From the NCBI GenBank assembly GCA_017615635.1, contig JAFZZR010000030.1, forward strand, positions 1 through 34,077: a stretch of 34,077 bases of DNA, written 5' to 3'. Shown here in pieces: positions 21,911 to 30,253 of the stretch (positions are counted from its first letter, which is position 1; each line of letters begins with the position of its first letter). The notes under the pieces were generated by a model that saw only the letters and a list, made by a program, of their open reading frames with translations, did no database searches and was not told where the DNA came from. This DNA comes from Lentisphaeria bacterium. Lineage in GTDB: Bacteria > Verrucomicrobiota > Lentisphaeria > Victivallales > UBA1829. The position numbers and the translations under genes are program-made.

Positions 21911-23239
21911 TCACCGCTCGATTTTCTCAGCCCGGTCGAGCAGAAATTTCCATATCGGAAGGACTTGGATACCTCCCTGCAATAAGGTCTCATCGTCCCA
22001 GGTGATGACATAACGATCCCTGATGCCGAGAGAATCGGCGGCTTTTCGCAATGCCGAGACTTCCCGCCCGAAGGTTCTGGGATCACTCATATCGAAGCAT
22101 ACCTGGATCAACCTATAATCGTTCTGTGCGGGGTGGAACGCGATGAAATCGACTTCCGAACCGTCGGAAGTATTGACATACTCCACCTGGAACCCTTGAT
22201 GTCTCAGCTGCAAATAAACCATGTTTTCCAGAAGCGGTCCCTGGTCCAGCGCATGCTTGATACGCATCGATCTGACGAGTCCCACATCATTGAGATAGTA
22301 TTTGTCGGGATTGACGCGACGTTTCATTGCGGATTCGGAATGCAGACCGACTTTATGCAGAAGATAAGCGTCGGACAGCCAGTCGAGGTAATCCGCTATG
22401 TATTCACGGCTTGAGGTCAGATGCTGACTTTTGAGATAATCCACGATTTTCCGGACGCTGAGCTGCCGGGCCGGATTGTTGAAGACCATCTGCATGGTGA
22501 ATTTCAACGCCTGAGAGTTGGCTATGCCGTGGCGGTCTATGACATCCCGATATATTACCGTATTTACATATCCCTGCAGCATGGACGCCCGAAGCGTATC
22601 CGGCACATTCTGCACGGCTGGCATCCCGCCGATGGTGAAGTATTTTTCCAAAGCATTCTGGAGTTTGCTGCGCGAGGTACTGCTGATATTTCGCGGGATG
22701 GCCTCGAAATATCCGTGATGGATCAGAAACTCCTCAAAAGAGAGCGGAAAATTCTCTATCTCGACCGATCTGCCGCGCATCGCCGTGGCCACCTCCCGGG
22801 AAAGAAGTTTCGCGGATGAACCGGACAGGTAAACCTGCACATTCGGAGTATCCACCATGCGGCGGACGAACGATTCCCAATGCTCGATATTCTGTATCTC
22901 ATCGAAAAAGAAATAGCAGAGCTTATCACGATTTTCGGGGAACATCTGATAATAAACATCCGGGACGTAACGAAGATCCTCAAGCGTCATGCCAAGCAAA
23001 CGGTCGTCCTCAAAATTCACATGGAGCATCCGGTCTTTGGCAACGCCGGAAGCCAGCAGATCCTTCATCCGCTGGTAGAGCAGAAAGGTTTTTCCGGTCC
23101 GGCGCATTCCCAGTACCACGGTCGCGCATCCGGAGACTTCCGGGATGGCAATCTGACGTCTGGTCATGTCCGGAAGATCGGTTTCATAAAAATCGGAAAA
23201 GAGTTCCCGAAGCGTGTTTTTCAGCAAAGTCGTTTCCAT
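21911..23239 (-). CDS. AAA ATPase with DUF4143-like C-terminal domain
   Basis: 442 aa. The ATPase part has Walker A LGMRRTGKTF (44-52), Walker B LCYFFFDEIQNIEHWE (about 107-122) and the sensor-like VYLSGSSAKLLSRE (136-149). The C-terminal half carries the DUF4143 pattern: ADYLDWLSDAYLLHKV, KYYLNDVGLVRSM, LLENMVYLQLRHQGFQVEYVN, DGSEVDFIAF and YRLIQVCFDMSD. The last part is PD-(D/E)xK-like but with the Glu/Lys of the nuclease motif replaced by Gln/Cys. Such genes are very common mobile or stress-related ATPases of unknown function. The start at 23239 follows AAGGAGG by nine bases. It converges on the MATE gene (62 bp, no clear terminator) and has its own promoter. Confidence 0.88.
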   Translation of the reverse strand: METTLLKNTLRELFSDFYETDLPDMTRRQIAIPEVSGCATVVLGMRRTGKTFLLYQRMKDLLASGVAKDRMLHVNFEDDRLLGMTLEDLRYVPDVYYQMFPENRDKLCYFFFDEIQNIEHWESFVRRMVDTPNVQVYLSGSSAKLLSREVATAMRGRSVEIENFPLSFEEFLIHHGYFEAIPRNISSTSRSKLQNALEKYFTIGGMPAVQNVPDTLRASMLQGYVNTVIYRDVIDRHGIANSQALKFTMQMVFNNPARQLSVRKIVDYLKSQHLTSSREYIADYLDWLSDAYLLHKVGLHSESAMKRRVNPDKYYLNDVGLVRSMRIKHALDQGPLLENMVYLQLRHQGFQVEYVNTSDGSEVDFIAFHPAQNDYRLIQVCFDMSDPRTFGREVSALRKAADSLGIRDRYVITWDDETLLQGGIQVLPIWKFLLDRAEKIER

Positions 23240-23261
23240 GAATTCAAGCCTCCTTGTCATA

Positions 23262-23289
23262 AATATAGCACGACTTTCGGCCAATTCAA
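23262..23289 (-). promoter_or_regulatory. Promoter of the AAA/DUF4143 gene
   Basis: TTGAAT (23284-23289), 16-bp spacer, TATATT (23262-23267) with an extended TGC before the -10. Confidence 0.65.
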
Positions 23290-23293
23290 GAAA

Positions 23294-23320
23294 AAAGTGG
23301 CCGTTTTTTTGGACCACTTT
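23294..23320. promoter_or_regulatory. Inverted repeat AAAGTGG/CCACTTT upstream of the AAA gene promoter
   Basis: Seven-base arms separated by 13 bases with a T7 run in the middle, just upstream of the -35 box. It may be an operator or a short terminator reading leftward. No nearby regulator is obvious. Confidence 0.45.
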
Positions 23321-23345
23321 CAAAGAAATTATCCGTAATTGATGT

Positions 23346-23373
23346 TTGCATTCCCCGGCGAAGATGCTATATT
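23346..23373 (+). promoter_or_regulatory. Promoter-like element before the short signal-peptide ORF
   Basis: TTGCAT (23346-23351), 16-bp spacer, TATATT (23368-23373) with extended TGC. It faces right, back to back with the AAA gene promoter. Confidence 0.5.
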
Positions 23374-23430
23374 GCAGTATATTTGAACAAGTTCTAAGTT
23401 TTCAAGACCGCAGGACGGCAGAGGCGGGCA

Positions 23431-23538
23431 ATGGGGAAAAGGCTTTTTCTGTTTTTCATGATCCTGATGGTGCACGCCCATTTATTGAGTCTCAGCCTAA
23501 ACGCAGTCGCCCCTCCGTCAAAATCGACTCCATTCTGA
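23431..23538 (+). CDS. Short ORF resembling an isolated signal peptide (possible truncated gene)
   Basis: 35 aa: starts MGKRLFLFFMILMVHAHLL, continues SLSLNAVAPPSKSTPF, then stops. It looks like a basic n-region, a hydrophobic core and an AxA-like cleavage area with no mature protein after it. It has GAGGCGGG before the ATG and a promoter-like element 58 bp upstream. Base composition becomes AT-rich just after it, at the GIY-YIG gene. The simplest reading is the stub of an exported-protein gene cut by an insertion or deletion; a real small exported peptide or chance is possible. Confidence 0.3.
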   Translation: MGKRLFLFFMILMVHAHLLSLSLNAVAPPSKSTPF

Positions 23539-23616
23539 TAAAACACCTTGTAAAATATTCTAATCAGGATATAGTACGGTATTGTCGCTTGACTAAAATT
23601 TAACGTGAGGGATGAA

Positions 23617-24477
23617 ATGAGACGAGGCAGGACAATTTCGTTATTTTTACTGGACGGTTCAGTCACGGGAGCGATAAAGTACACTTTGCCGAACTGGACC
23701 GGCGTCGTTTATAAAATACCTCGCAATGCGCTTGACATCTGTAAAAATCTCAATGATGATTTGAAGCAAAGCGGCGTGTATTTCCTTTTCGGCAAGACCA
23801 AAGAAAAAGACGAAGACATCGTTTATGTTGGTCAGGCAGCAACGCGTCAGAACGGGAACAGTTTTTTGCAGAGAATTCGTGAACCTCATTGTAAAGCAAT
23901 AGACGATTGTTGGAACGAGGTAATCTTCATAACAACCAAAGATAAATCTTGGGGACAGACAGAAATTTGTTATCTGGAACATCGATTCGCCAAGCTGGCG
24001 ACCGCTGCAAAACGGTACTCTATCGCAAACAGAAATACCCCCAATGCCGGCAACATCACTGAGGAAAAGGAAAGCGAGCTGGAAGATTTCATCGCCAGTT
24101 CTAAAATCATCATGGAGATACTTGGACACAAAGTCTTTACACCTAGAGACAAAAGCATCAAAGATACCCTAAAAAAAGATATTGTCTATTTGAGGGGACG
24201 AGGAGCTGAGGCCATAGGAATTCTCACCGACAAAGGTATCATTGTGTGCAAAGGCAGTAAAATCAGAGAAAGTCCAGTTCCCAGTTGTCCGGATTGGGTT
24301 GAGAAACTACGCACCCAAAACAGTGAACATATCAAAGAATTTGTCCTAACCGAGGACATTTCCTTCAGCAGTCCTTCGCAGGCTGCCGCCTTTTGCGTGT
24401 ACGGTACAGCGAATGGAAGAACCGCATGGAAAACTGAAACAGGCAAGACCTTGAAGGAACTCGAAGAGGAAGGTTGA
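23617..24477 (+). CDS. GIY-YIG nuclease-like protein with DUF4357 domain
   Basis: 286 aa. Residues about 50-145 hold the GIY-YIG-type fold: GVYFLFGK at 53-60, then IVYVGQAA at 68-75, LQRIREPH, and TEICYLEHRF (catalytic Glu candidate near 115 or 121) and IANRNTPNAGN. Residues about 190-286 match DUF4357: GAEAIGILTDKGIIVCKGSKI, SFSSPSQAAAFCVYGTANGRTAWKTETGKTLKEL. DUF4357 proteins are often linked to restriction or mobile loci, so a defence or DNA-processing role is possible (inference). The gene is AT-richer than its neighbours. ATG 23617 is chosen because GAGGG lies just upstream; GTG 23605 is an alternative. Confidence 0.85.
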   Translation: MRRGRTISLFLLDGSVTGAIKYTLPNWTGVVYKIPRNALDICKNLNDDLKQSGVYFLFGKTKEKDEDIVYVGQAATRQNGNSFLQRIREPHCKAIDDCWNEVIFITTKDKSWGQTEICYLEHRFAKLATAAKRYSIANRNTPNAGNITEEKESELEDFIASSKIIMEILGHKVFTPRDKSIKDTLKKDIVYLRGRGAEAIGILTDKGIIVCKGSKIRESPVPSCPDWVEKLRTQNSEHIKEFVLTEDISFSSPSQAAAFCVYGTANGRTAWKTETGKTLKELEEEG

Positions 24478-24628
24478 TTCTCGTTCTTGCAGTCAATCAT
24501 TTCAAGACAGTGCCGGCTGGTCACCAACAATCTCGAACACTTTTCCAAGGTCGCATCGCTCAAAATCGGTAACTGGTGCTGAACAAGGAACGCTGAAGAT
24601 CAATCGATAATCGGGAAGGATACAAAAA

Positions 24629-24910
24629 ATGGACACCGTACAAATTGATGGACACGCTCTTGACTCCGTCACCCTCGCCACGCCGAACACGAAGATCCTG
24701 GTGATCCGAGCCCGGCTCGGGATCCTGGGATGCGGCTACATTGCGCTGGAGACGGCCGCAAAAGTCGGAGATGCGCTGGCCGTTGTCTCCGGAGTCTCCA
24801 ACTACGAAGAGATGCTTGCTGCCCCGGTGAAAGCGGTCTCCCCCGCCGCGGAGGCGCTGGGGATCCGGCCCGGCATGACCGGACGCGATGCTTTAAAGAA
24901 GATGGTTTAA
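24629..24910 (+). CDS. DUF1805 (YunC-like) protein
   Basis: 93 aa, matching B. subtilis YunC over its length: IDGHALDSVTLATPNTKILVI, then LGILGCGYIALETAAKVGDALAVVSGV, SNYEEMLAAPVKAVSPAAEALGIRPGMTGRDALKKM. The family folds as a small alpha/beta protein of unknown function, so no reaction is proposed. AAGGA is seven bases before the start. It lies 19 bp before the unusual P-loop kinase and may be co-transcribed with it. The 150 bp between the GIY-YIG gene and this one shows no feature I recognise. Confidence 0.85.
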   Translation: MDTVQIDGHALDSVTLATPNTKILVIRARLGILGCGYIALETAAKVGDALAVVSGVSNYEEMLAAPVKAVSPAAEALGIRPGMTGRDALKKMV

Positions 24911-24929
24911 AAGGGATTTCGGGAGGATC

Positions 24930-26084
24930 ATGATGAAAAAATGTCTGTCCGCCGTTTTTTCCCTGCTGGCTCTTGCCGTGTGTGCCCGGACTGCTTCATG
25001 GGAAACCCGCTTCGAAGGCGATCGGACAACACTCCTTCGTAACGGTGTTGAATTCACTTTCCAAGACTGCGTCCGGGAACAGATGAAGCTTCATCCCTCC
25101 ATGCAGGCGGAAGATCTGCTCAAGCAGTGTTATCAGGGCGCGTACGGTCCCGGACATATTCTGGGGCGGACCGATACGGCAAAGACGGCCTTCGATGCGG
25201 AGTTTTCATCCGTCTCCGCCAGACCGGACAAACCCTTGTTCGAGATCATTTCTCCCGATTTCATGCGTGTCGATCTGGGCGCGTGGAAGGCTTCGGGCAT
25301 GCCGTCCGAATGGCTCTTCCGCATGTTCGCGGACTCCGCACGGACATTCGACGACTCCGACCAACTTCTGCAAAAATATCTTGATGAAGCGGAAGGTCTT
25401 CTTCAGGGGGAACCCCGCGCCCGGTTCGCGGAAATGCGGAAAGAGCTGCGGACCGCGCCTCATCATTCACAGATATACCGCGATGCCGAGAAGCCCTCCT
25501 ATCGGCTCGTAAGCACACGTCTCCTTCAGGCGTTTCCCGTCCTCGCAAAGGCGGCCGCTCTGCCGGGCAAGCCCCTCCGCGTACTGGCCATCGACGGACG
25601 GTCCGCCTCGGGCAAGACCACCCTCGCCCGTCAGCTGGCTTCCATCCTGAAGGCGGATGTCGTGCACATGGACGATTTCTTTCTGCCGCCGGAACTGCGG
25701 ACCCCGGCCCGCTATGAGGAGCCGGGCGGCAATGTCCATTACGAACGGTTCATGGTGGAAGTTCTTCCGCATCTGGGAAAGACCGAACCGTTTTCCTACC
25801 GGAAATTCGACTGTTCGACCATGAAGCCGGGCGATATACGGGATATCCGGAGCAGTCAATGGCGGATCGTCGAAGGCGCGTACTCTCTGCATCCGAAATT
25901 CGACCGTTATGCGGACCTGACCGTCTTTTACGACATCTCTCCGGATGAACAGATGCGCCGGATCCGTCTGCGCAACGGGGAGCGCGGAGCGAAAATGTTC
26001 CAAACACGCTGGATCCCGCTGGAAGAACTGTACATCCGCGAATGCGATCCGATCCGGCACGCGGACCTCGTCATCGGCAGGTGA
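24930..26084 (+). CDS. Signal-peptide-bearing protein with C-terminal uridine-kinase-like P-loop domain
   Basis: 384 aa. Residues 1-23 (KKCLSAVFSLLALAVCARTA) look like a Sec signal peptide. Residues about 40-200 form a domain of unknown function, with the well-defined CYQGAYGPGHILG at 67-79 and HHSQIYRDAEKPSYRLV. Residues about 215-384 are a kinase of the uridine kinase/phosphoribulokinase group: Walker A GRSASGKTT (223-231), MDDFF (247-251), VEGAYS (314-319), and RNGERGAKMFQTRWIPLEELYI. A secretion signal on an ATP-using kinase is odd, since the periplasm lacks ATP; the signal may be a membrane anchor or misread. The tandem ATGs at 24930/24933 follow GGGAGG. It converges on the FAD gene with a 16-bp gap. 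Confidence 0.75.
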   Translation: MMKKCLSAVFSLLALAVCARTASWETRFEGDRTTLLRNGVEFTFQDCVREQMKLHPSMQAEDLLKQCYQGAYGPGHILGRTDTAKTAFDAEFSSVSARPDKPLFEIISPDFMRVDLGAWKASGMPSEWLFRMFADSARTFDDSDQLLQKYLDEAEGLLQGEPRARFAEMRKELRTAPHHSQIYRDAEKPSYRLVSTRLLQAFPVLAKAAALPGKPLRVLAIDGRSASGKTTLARQLASILKADVVHMDDFFLPPELRTPARYEEPGGNVHYERFMVEVLPHLGKTEPFSYRKFDCSTMKPGDIRDIRSSQWRIVEGAYSLHPKFDRYADLTVFYDISPDEQMRRIRLRNGERGAKMFQTRWIPLEELYIRECDPIRHADLVIGR

Positions 26085-26100
26085 CGGCAGAAACGCCGCT

Positions 26101-27870
26101 TCAGCGGTACTCCAGCGTGAAGATGTGGGCCTTCTTTTCCGCGCCCCAGACATCATCCGCGACGAACCGGACGGCGGTGACCTCCAGAGGATCCCAGGTC
26201 CGGCGGTACATCCGGCAGCGGACCTCTTTTTCCCGCACAATGGTTTTCCATTTGCCCCGGATCAGCGCGTCCACGTGGAACTCACGGACCAGCATGGGCG
26301 GCATTTCCTTCCGGTCGGGCAGCGTTTCCAGCTTCCGCATCCTTTTGTCATGGAACGAGAGAAGCGTATCAAAAATGAAACGGCAGCCGGTGAGCTTCAC
26401 GGGCTTCTCCCAGGAATAGACGCAGGCTTCTCCGCAGGGGAGCCACACGCCGTTTTCCGTTTCGTCCATGTTGCGGTCAATGGAATTCTGAAGAAGCGGA
26501 TAGTCGGTCTTCGCCTCCGTTGTGATATCCGAAACCGGACGGGGAAATCCGGGAAGCATGACATCGTCTTCCAGCAGGATGCTCTGCACTTCTCCGATAT
26601 GACTGCGCTGGATCTCCCGAGGCATCGTGTTGTATTTGCAGGCCAGCGCCGCCGTCGTTCCCGCCGCCTGTCCCATCAGGGCGCAGGTAGCCATGACACG
26701 GCAGGCGCTCAGGCCCATGTGGGTGCAGGAGATATTCCGCCCCGCGAAAAGCAGATTCTCGATGTTGCGCGAGTACAGCGAACGCAGCGGGATCCCGAAG
26801 GGCGACGGCGGTGTGTGATGCGTGGAAACGAACCCCTCATTCAGAAAGGCATCCGGATTGTGATTGTCCAGAGTCCAGCCGCCGTAACAGACCGTATCGG
26901 GGAAGCGTCCTCCGCTCATGACGTCGTGCTGATTCAGCAGATGATCGCCCACGAAACGGCGGCTTTCCCGTTTGCCCGGCAGAGACCCGATCCAGTCAAG
27001 CTCGAAATTCCGGCAGCGTCCGTCGGGATGATTTTTCATGTAGGCCCACACGCCGTACGCGATCTTCTTCAGTTCCCAGGCGATCTCGCCGGCGTCGCCG
27101 ATCGTATCCAGATTTCCTCCGTACTCGATCCACCAGAAATTGTTGTTTTCCGGATACGGATTGATATGGGAGTGATGGCTTCCCCGGGTATCCTGCGGGG
27201 CCCCGCGAAGTTCCGGCTTGGCGCAGCGCGCTTCGAAAAACGCATCGTCGTAATGATAGGCCCAGGGCGGCGGAATGAACGGATGATGCTCCGTACAGGG
27301 CCGCAGCTGCAGCAGGATCGAGTTGCCCATGGTCTTTTTGTCCGGAACCTCGTTTTCCAGAAAATCCTCCTGAAACTCGGATGCGCTTTCACGCCCCACG
27401 CGATATTCCGCGCCCGAAAGCGCCAGAATTCCGTCGCCGGAGCAGTCCGCAAACAGCGTTCCTCCGATCGTATAACGCCGGTACTCCTGACTGTTCCAGG
27501 CGCTCACGCTCTTTATGCGCGAACCCTCCGTCTCCACGGACTCCACTGACGTATTCAGCAGCAGCGTGATATTCGACTCCGCACGCACGAACGAGAGAAG
27601 CACATCGTCCCAGATCGTGTAGCGCATCAGCGGATTGTAATAGATATTGTTGAGCTGGATCTCCTCCAGAAGTCCCGTCTCCTTGCGCTCTTTTCCATGC
27701 GCGCCGCAGATCCCCATCCGGATCTCGCTGGACGCATTTCCGCCCAGCACGGGACGATCCTGGATCAGCGCCACCTTGCATCCGTGCCTGGCCGCCGACA
27801 CAGCCGCACAAATTCCGGAGAGTCCGCCTCCGACCACGACCACATCGAAGCTGCTGTTCAAATCTTTCAT
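26101..27870 (-). CDS. FAD-dependent oxidoreductase (FAD_oxidored family)
   Basis: 589 aa. The N-terminal Rossmann fold is FDVVVVGGGLSGICAAVSAARHG (dinucleotide loop GGGLSG at 14-19), followed by RPVLGGNASSEIRM and FADCSGDGILAL. A later FAD-contacting stretch is NLLFAGRNISCTHMGLSACRVMATCALMGQAAG. This is the layout of the FAD_oxidored family, common near carbohydrate genes in Lentisphaerota, Planctomycetota and Bacteroidota; substrate unknown. No signal peptide is evident with this start. The start at 27870 is set by GGGCGAG nine bases upstream and by the Rossmann beginning. A frame extension would cross the promoter region. It seems monocistronic. Confidence 0.87.
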   Translation of the reverse strand: MKDLNSSFDVVVVGGGLSGICAAVSAARHGCKVALIQDRPVLGGNASSEIRMGICGAHGKERKETGLLEEIQLNNIYYNPLMRYTIWDDVLLSFVRAESNITLLLNTSVESVETEGSRIKSVSAWNSQEYRRYTIGGTLFADCSGDGILALSGAEYRVGRESASEFQEDFLENEVPDKKTMGNSILLQLRPCTEHHPFIPPPWAYHYDDAFFEARCAKPELRGAPQDTRGSHHSHINPYPENNNFWWIEYGGNLDTIGDAGEIAWELKKIAYGVWAYMKNHPDGRCRNFELDWIGSLPGKRESRRFVGDHLLNQHDVMSGGRFPDTVCYGGWTLDNHNPDAFLNEGFVSTHHTPPSPFGIPLRSLYSRNIENLLFAGRNISCTHMGLSACRVMATCALMGQAAGTTAALACKYNTMPREIQRSHIGEVQSILLEDDVMLPGFPRPVSDITTEAKTDYPLLQNSIDRNMDETENGVWLPCGEACVYSWEKPVKLTGCRFIFDTLLSFHDKRMRKLETLPDRKEMPPMLVREFHVDALIRGKWKTIVREKEVRCRMYRRTWDPLEVTAVRFVADDVWGAEKKAHIFTLEYR

Positions 27871-27957
27871 CCTCTGAATCTCGCCCTTTCCTGCTTGATT
27901 GAACGGATACGGCCTCCCGGATTCCATCGCAGCTCCGGCCCGGCCGCCGACCCCGTA

Positions 27958-27986
27958 AATATAATTTCCTTCCCGTGCAAATGCAA
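27958..27986 (-). promoter_or_regulatory. Promoter of the FAD oxidoreductase gene
   Basis: TTGCAT (27981-27986), 17-bp spacer, TATATT (27958-27963); the leader is about 80 nt. Confidence 0.6.
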
Positions 27987-28052
27987 GACGATATCGGAAA
28001 AAACTCCCGCAGGAATCCCCCGCGATTCGCACGGCTGAAAAGACCGGACAGC

Positions 28053-29156
28053 CTAAATCTGCCGTTTTTCCAGCCTCTTCAGAGAGGCAAAATAAACAGC
28101 TTTCTCGATCGAATATGTGAAGGCAAAGTATCTTTTTCCGTGAAATGCCAGAAGACCGGAAAAGAGCCAGGGGAGCTTCTTCAAATATCTCTGCCAGATT
28201 TTATACCAGGGGGATTTTGTATCTGCGCTGCACTTTTTTTCCCTTGCAAAACGGTAAACGGATTCAGCAGCAATATTCTTGAAATTTCTCAAGTACCGCA
28301 CGGTGGTCGTTAATTCATTATAATATTTTCCATACAGCCGATCATGGATTTCGGTCCCGATATAGAATATATCCGGTTTCGTACTGATCAGCATCATCCC
28401 GCGTCCGACCATCTTTGTCCCTTGGTAGTGATAGTATATCAGAGGAACACCATCAACAGTGGGGACATCGGCACCTGCAAAATCGAATTGGTGCATCCCG
28501 CAATTCCAAGGGGCCAAACCTGCGCCGATGTCGGTGGGACAAACAACAGCATCAAATTTTTCAGGCCACTCTTCCAAGTATTTCTGATCAGCAAATTTTC
28601 CGTCCTCAAAGTAATCATGACACCAGTCCAGACATTCCTGTCTCCAATGTCTCAGACATGCCACCCCGACGGCATCATTGCGGTACAGCTGAAAAGCCAT
28701 GTTGTATTTGCCTGAAATTTTAACGCACTCATAAAAATGCGGTGCGGGGTAATAATCATGCTTGACTATCAGCAGAGATTTTCCGCCCAGCACCTGATAT
28801 AACTTCTCCGGACTGGAGAAAAAATAAAGATCGGAATCAAGGTACGCGAGGATATCGATTCCGGAGTAATGGGCTAAAATATATAGAGGCAGGACCGGAC
28901 TCAGCGTAAAATAGTATTCCACGCGCGTCCTGTTTTCTTTACATGCGGCAAAGGCCGGATCCCAGAATTCGATATCGGCCAGACGAATCGGTATGATCTC
29001 TTCATGATTCAGCACAAGAAGATGATCATAGACGGGCTCGTCCAGGCAGCAGACATACAACGTAAAATCTATTCCCGTTCTCTTCAAGGAGCGGAAAAGC
29101 GTGTACCCGTACATGAGATAATTGCTGTCAAAATAGGTACAGAAGTGATATTTCAT
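28053..29156 (-). CDS. Glycosyltransferase (GT-A fold, DxD type)
   Basis: 367 aa. The N-terminal half is a nucleotide-sugar binding fold, opening with YHFCTYFDSNYLMYGYTLFRSL, and has the DxD metal motif YLDSDLYFF (Asp107, Asp109). Later VCPTDIGAGLAPWN and VPLIYYHYQGTKM are family-like. The C-terminus (about 290-367) is basic and hydrophobic and may lie on the membrane. It probably transfers a sugar to a lipid-linked surface glycan. The start overlaps the aminotransferase stop as ATGA, so it is translationally coupled. It is the last gene of the glycan cluster in transcription order. The donor and acceptor are unknown. Confidence 0.8.
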   Translation of the reverse strand: MKYHFCTYFDSNYLMYGYTLFRSLKRTGIDFTLYVCCLDEPVYDHLLVLNHEEIIPIRLADIEFWDPAFAACKENRTRVEYYFTLSPVLPLYILAHYSGIDILAYLDSDLYFFSSPEKLYQVLGGKSLLIVKHDYYPAPHFYECVKISGKYNMAFQLYRNDAVGVACLRHWRQECLDWCHDYFEDGKFADQKYLEEWPEKFDAVVCPTDIGAGLAPWNCGMHQFDFAGADVPTVDGVPLIYYHYQGTKMVGRGMMLISTKPDIFYIGTEIHDRLYGKYYNELTTTVRYLRNFKNIAAESVYRFAREKKCSADTKSPWYKIWQRYLKKLPWLFSGLLAFHGKRYFAFTYSIEKAVYFASLKRLEKRQI

Positions 29157-30253
29157 CGGAAGAAGCCGCGAACCGTTTGAATAATGTATGAAACCTCATT
29201 TCCCGTTAATTCCGGATACATGGGCAGACTGAGGATTTCCTTGTTCAACTGCTCCGTCACCGGAAGCGAAACGGCCAACGGACGGGATACATACGCAGGC
29301 TGCAAGTGAATGGCGACCGGATAATGGATGGCGGTTCCGATCCCTTTTTCTTTCAGGTACTGCTGAAGCCGATCCCGCTGTTTGCAGCGGATCACATATT
29401 GATGGTACACGGGCGTTACATTGTCCGGTATACAGGGCGTAATGATTTCGCATATATTTGAAAATCCCTCTGTATAACGGGACGCAATCGCCGCGCGCTG
29501 CTGATTCATTGCCTTCAGTCCCGGCAGTTTTACGGAAAGGATCGCCGCCTGTATCTCATCCAGACGCGAGTTCAGTCCGGAGCATTCGCTGATGAACTTC
29601 CGCTCCCACCCATACTGCCGAAGGGAAAGGAGTTTATGATACCGCTCTTCTGATGAAGTAATGATAGCTCCGCCGTCTCCGAATGCACCGAGATTTTTGG
29701 TCGGATAAAAACTGAAACAGCCGCATTGACCTATCGTTCCGCAGGTGCACTCTCCGTATTTTGCGCCATGGGCCTGCGCACAGTCCTCCACAATGGGGAT
29801 CCCGTACTCGTCCGCGATTTTTGAAATTGCGGTCATATCCGCCGGCGTCCCGAACAGATGAACGACCACAACGGCTTTGACGCCGGAGACGGCACGCAGC
29901 ACCGCCCGCAGGGAATCCGGGGCCATCGTAAAGGTGTCATCGACATCCGCAAAACAGGCTGTCGCTCCGGTCCGCTCGATTCCCGCCACCGTGGCAACGG
30001 CCGTATTCGCTACCGTAACGACCTTATCTCCCTGCCCGATCCCCATACTCCTCAATGCCAGCTCGATGGCGTCCGTCCCGTTCCCGCAGGACACACAATA
30101 GCGTGCTCCCGTTTCTGCGGCAAAATCCTTTTCGAAACGCTGTACTTCTTTCCCGAGAATATACCAGCCGCCCTCCAGAACGGACTGTACCGCCCGGTCA
30201 AGTCCGGCTTTCTCTTTAAGATAGGAGAGCAGCGGATTACATTGAGGTATCAT
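29153..30253 (-). CDS. DegT/DnrJ/EryC1-family sugar aminotransferase, probably for a 3-amino-3,6-dideoxyhexose
   Basis: 366 aa. The PLP site is Lys186 in FSFYPTKNLGAFGDGG, with Asp157 in VEDCAQAHGA and SCGNGTDAIELAL near 55-67 binding the phosphate. These enzymes transaminate keto-deoxy nucleotide sugars. The directly upstream FdtA-like ketoisomerase makes this most likely an FdtB/QdtB type enzyme, forming dTDP-3-amino-3,6-dideoxy-galactose or -glucose (Fuc3N or Qui3N). The acetyltransferase (FdtC/QdtC) and RmlAB are not in the window. The start has AGGAGG six bases upstream and lies 17 bases inside the FdtA gene. Confidence 0.9.
   Translation of the reverse strand: MIPQCNPLLSYLKEKAGLDRAVQSVLEGGWYILGKEVQRFEKDFAAETGARYCVSCGNGTDAIELALRSMGIGQGDKVVTVANTAVATVAGIERTGATACFADVDDTFTMAPDSLRAVLRAVSGVKAVVVVHLFGTPADMTAISKIADEYGIPIVEDCAQAHGAKYGECTCGTIGQCGCFSFYPTKNLGAFGDGGAIITSSEERYHKLLSLRQYGWERKFISECSGLNSRLDEIQAAILSVKLPGLKAMNQQRAAIASRYTEGFSNICEIITPCIPDNVTPVYHQYVIRCKQRDRLQQYLKEKGIGTAIHYPVAIHLQPAYVSRPLAVSLPVTEQLNKEILSLPMYPELTGNEVSYIIQTVRGFFR

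Noticed and set aside
23346..23603. An 85-codon plus-strand frame overlapping the promoter-like element and the short signal-peptide ORF
   Set aside because: No Shine-Dalgarno, starts inside the -35 region and resembles no family; the signal-peptide frame at 23431 is the more plausible reading.
26085..26110. Small CCGC/GCGG hairpin between the kinase-like gene and the FAD gene as a shared terminator
   Set aside because: Stem is only four bases and no T-run follows on either strand.
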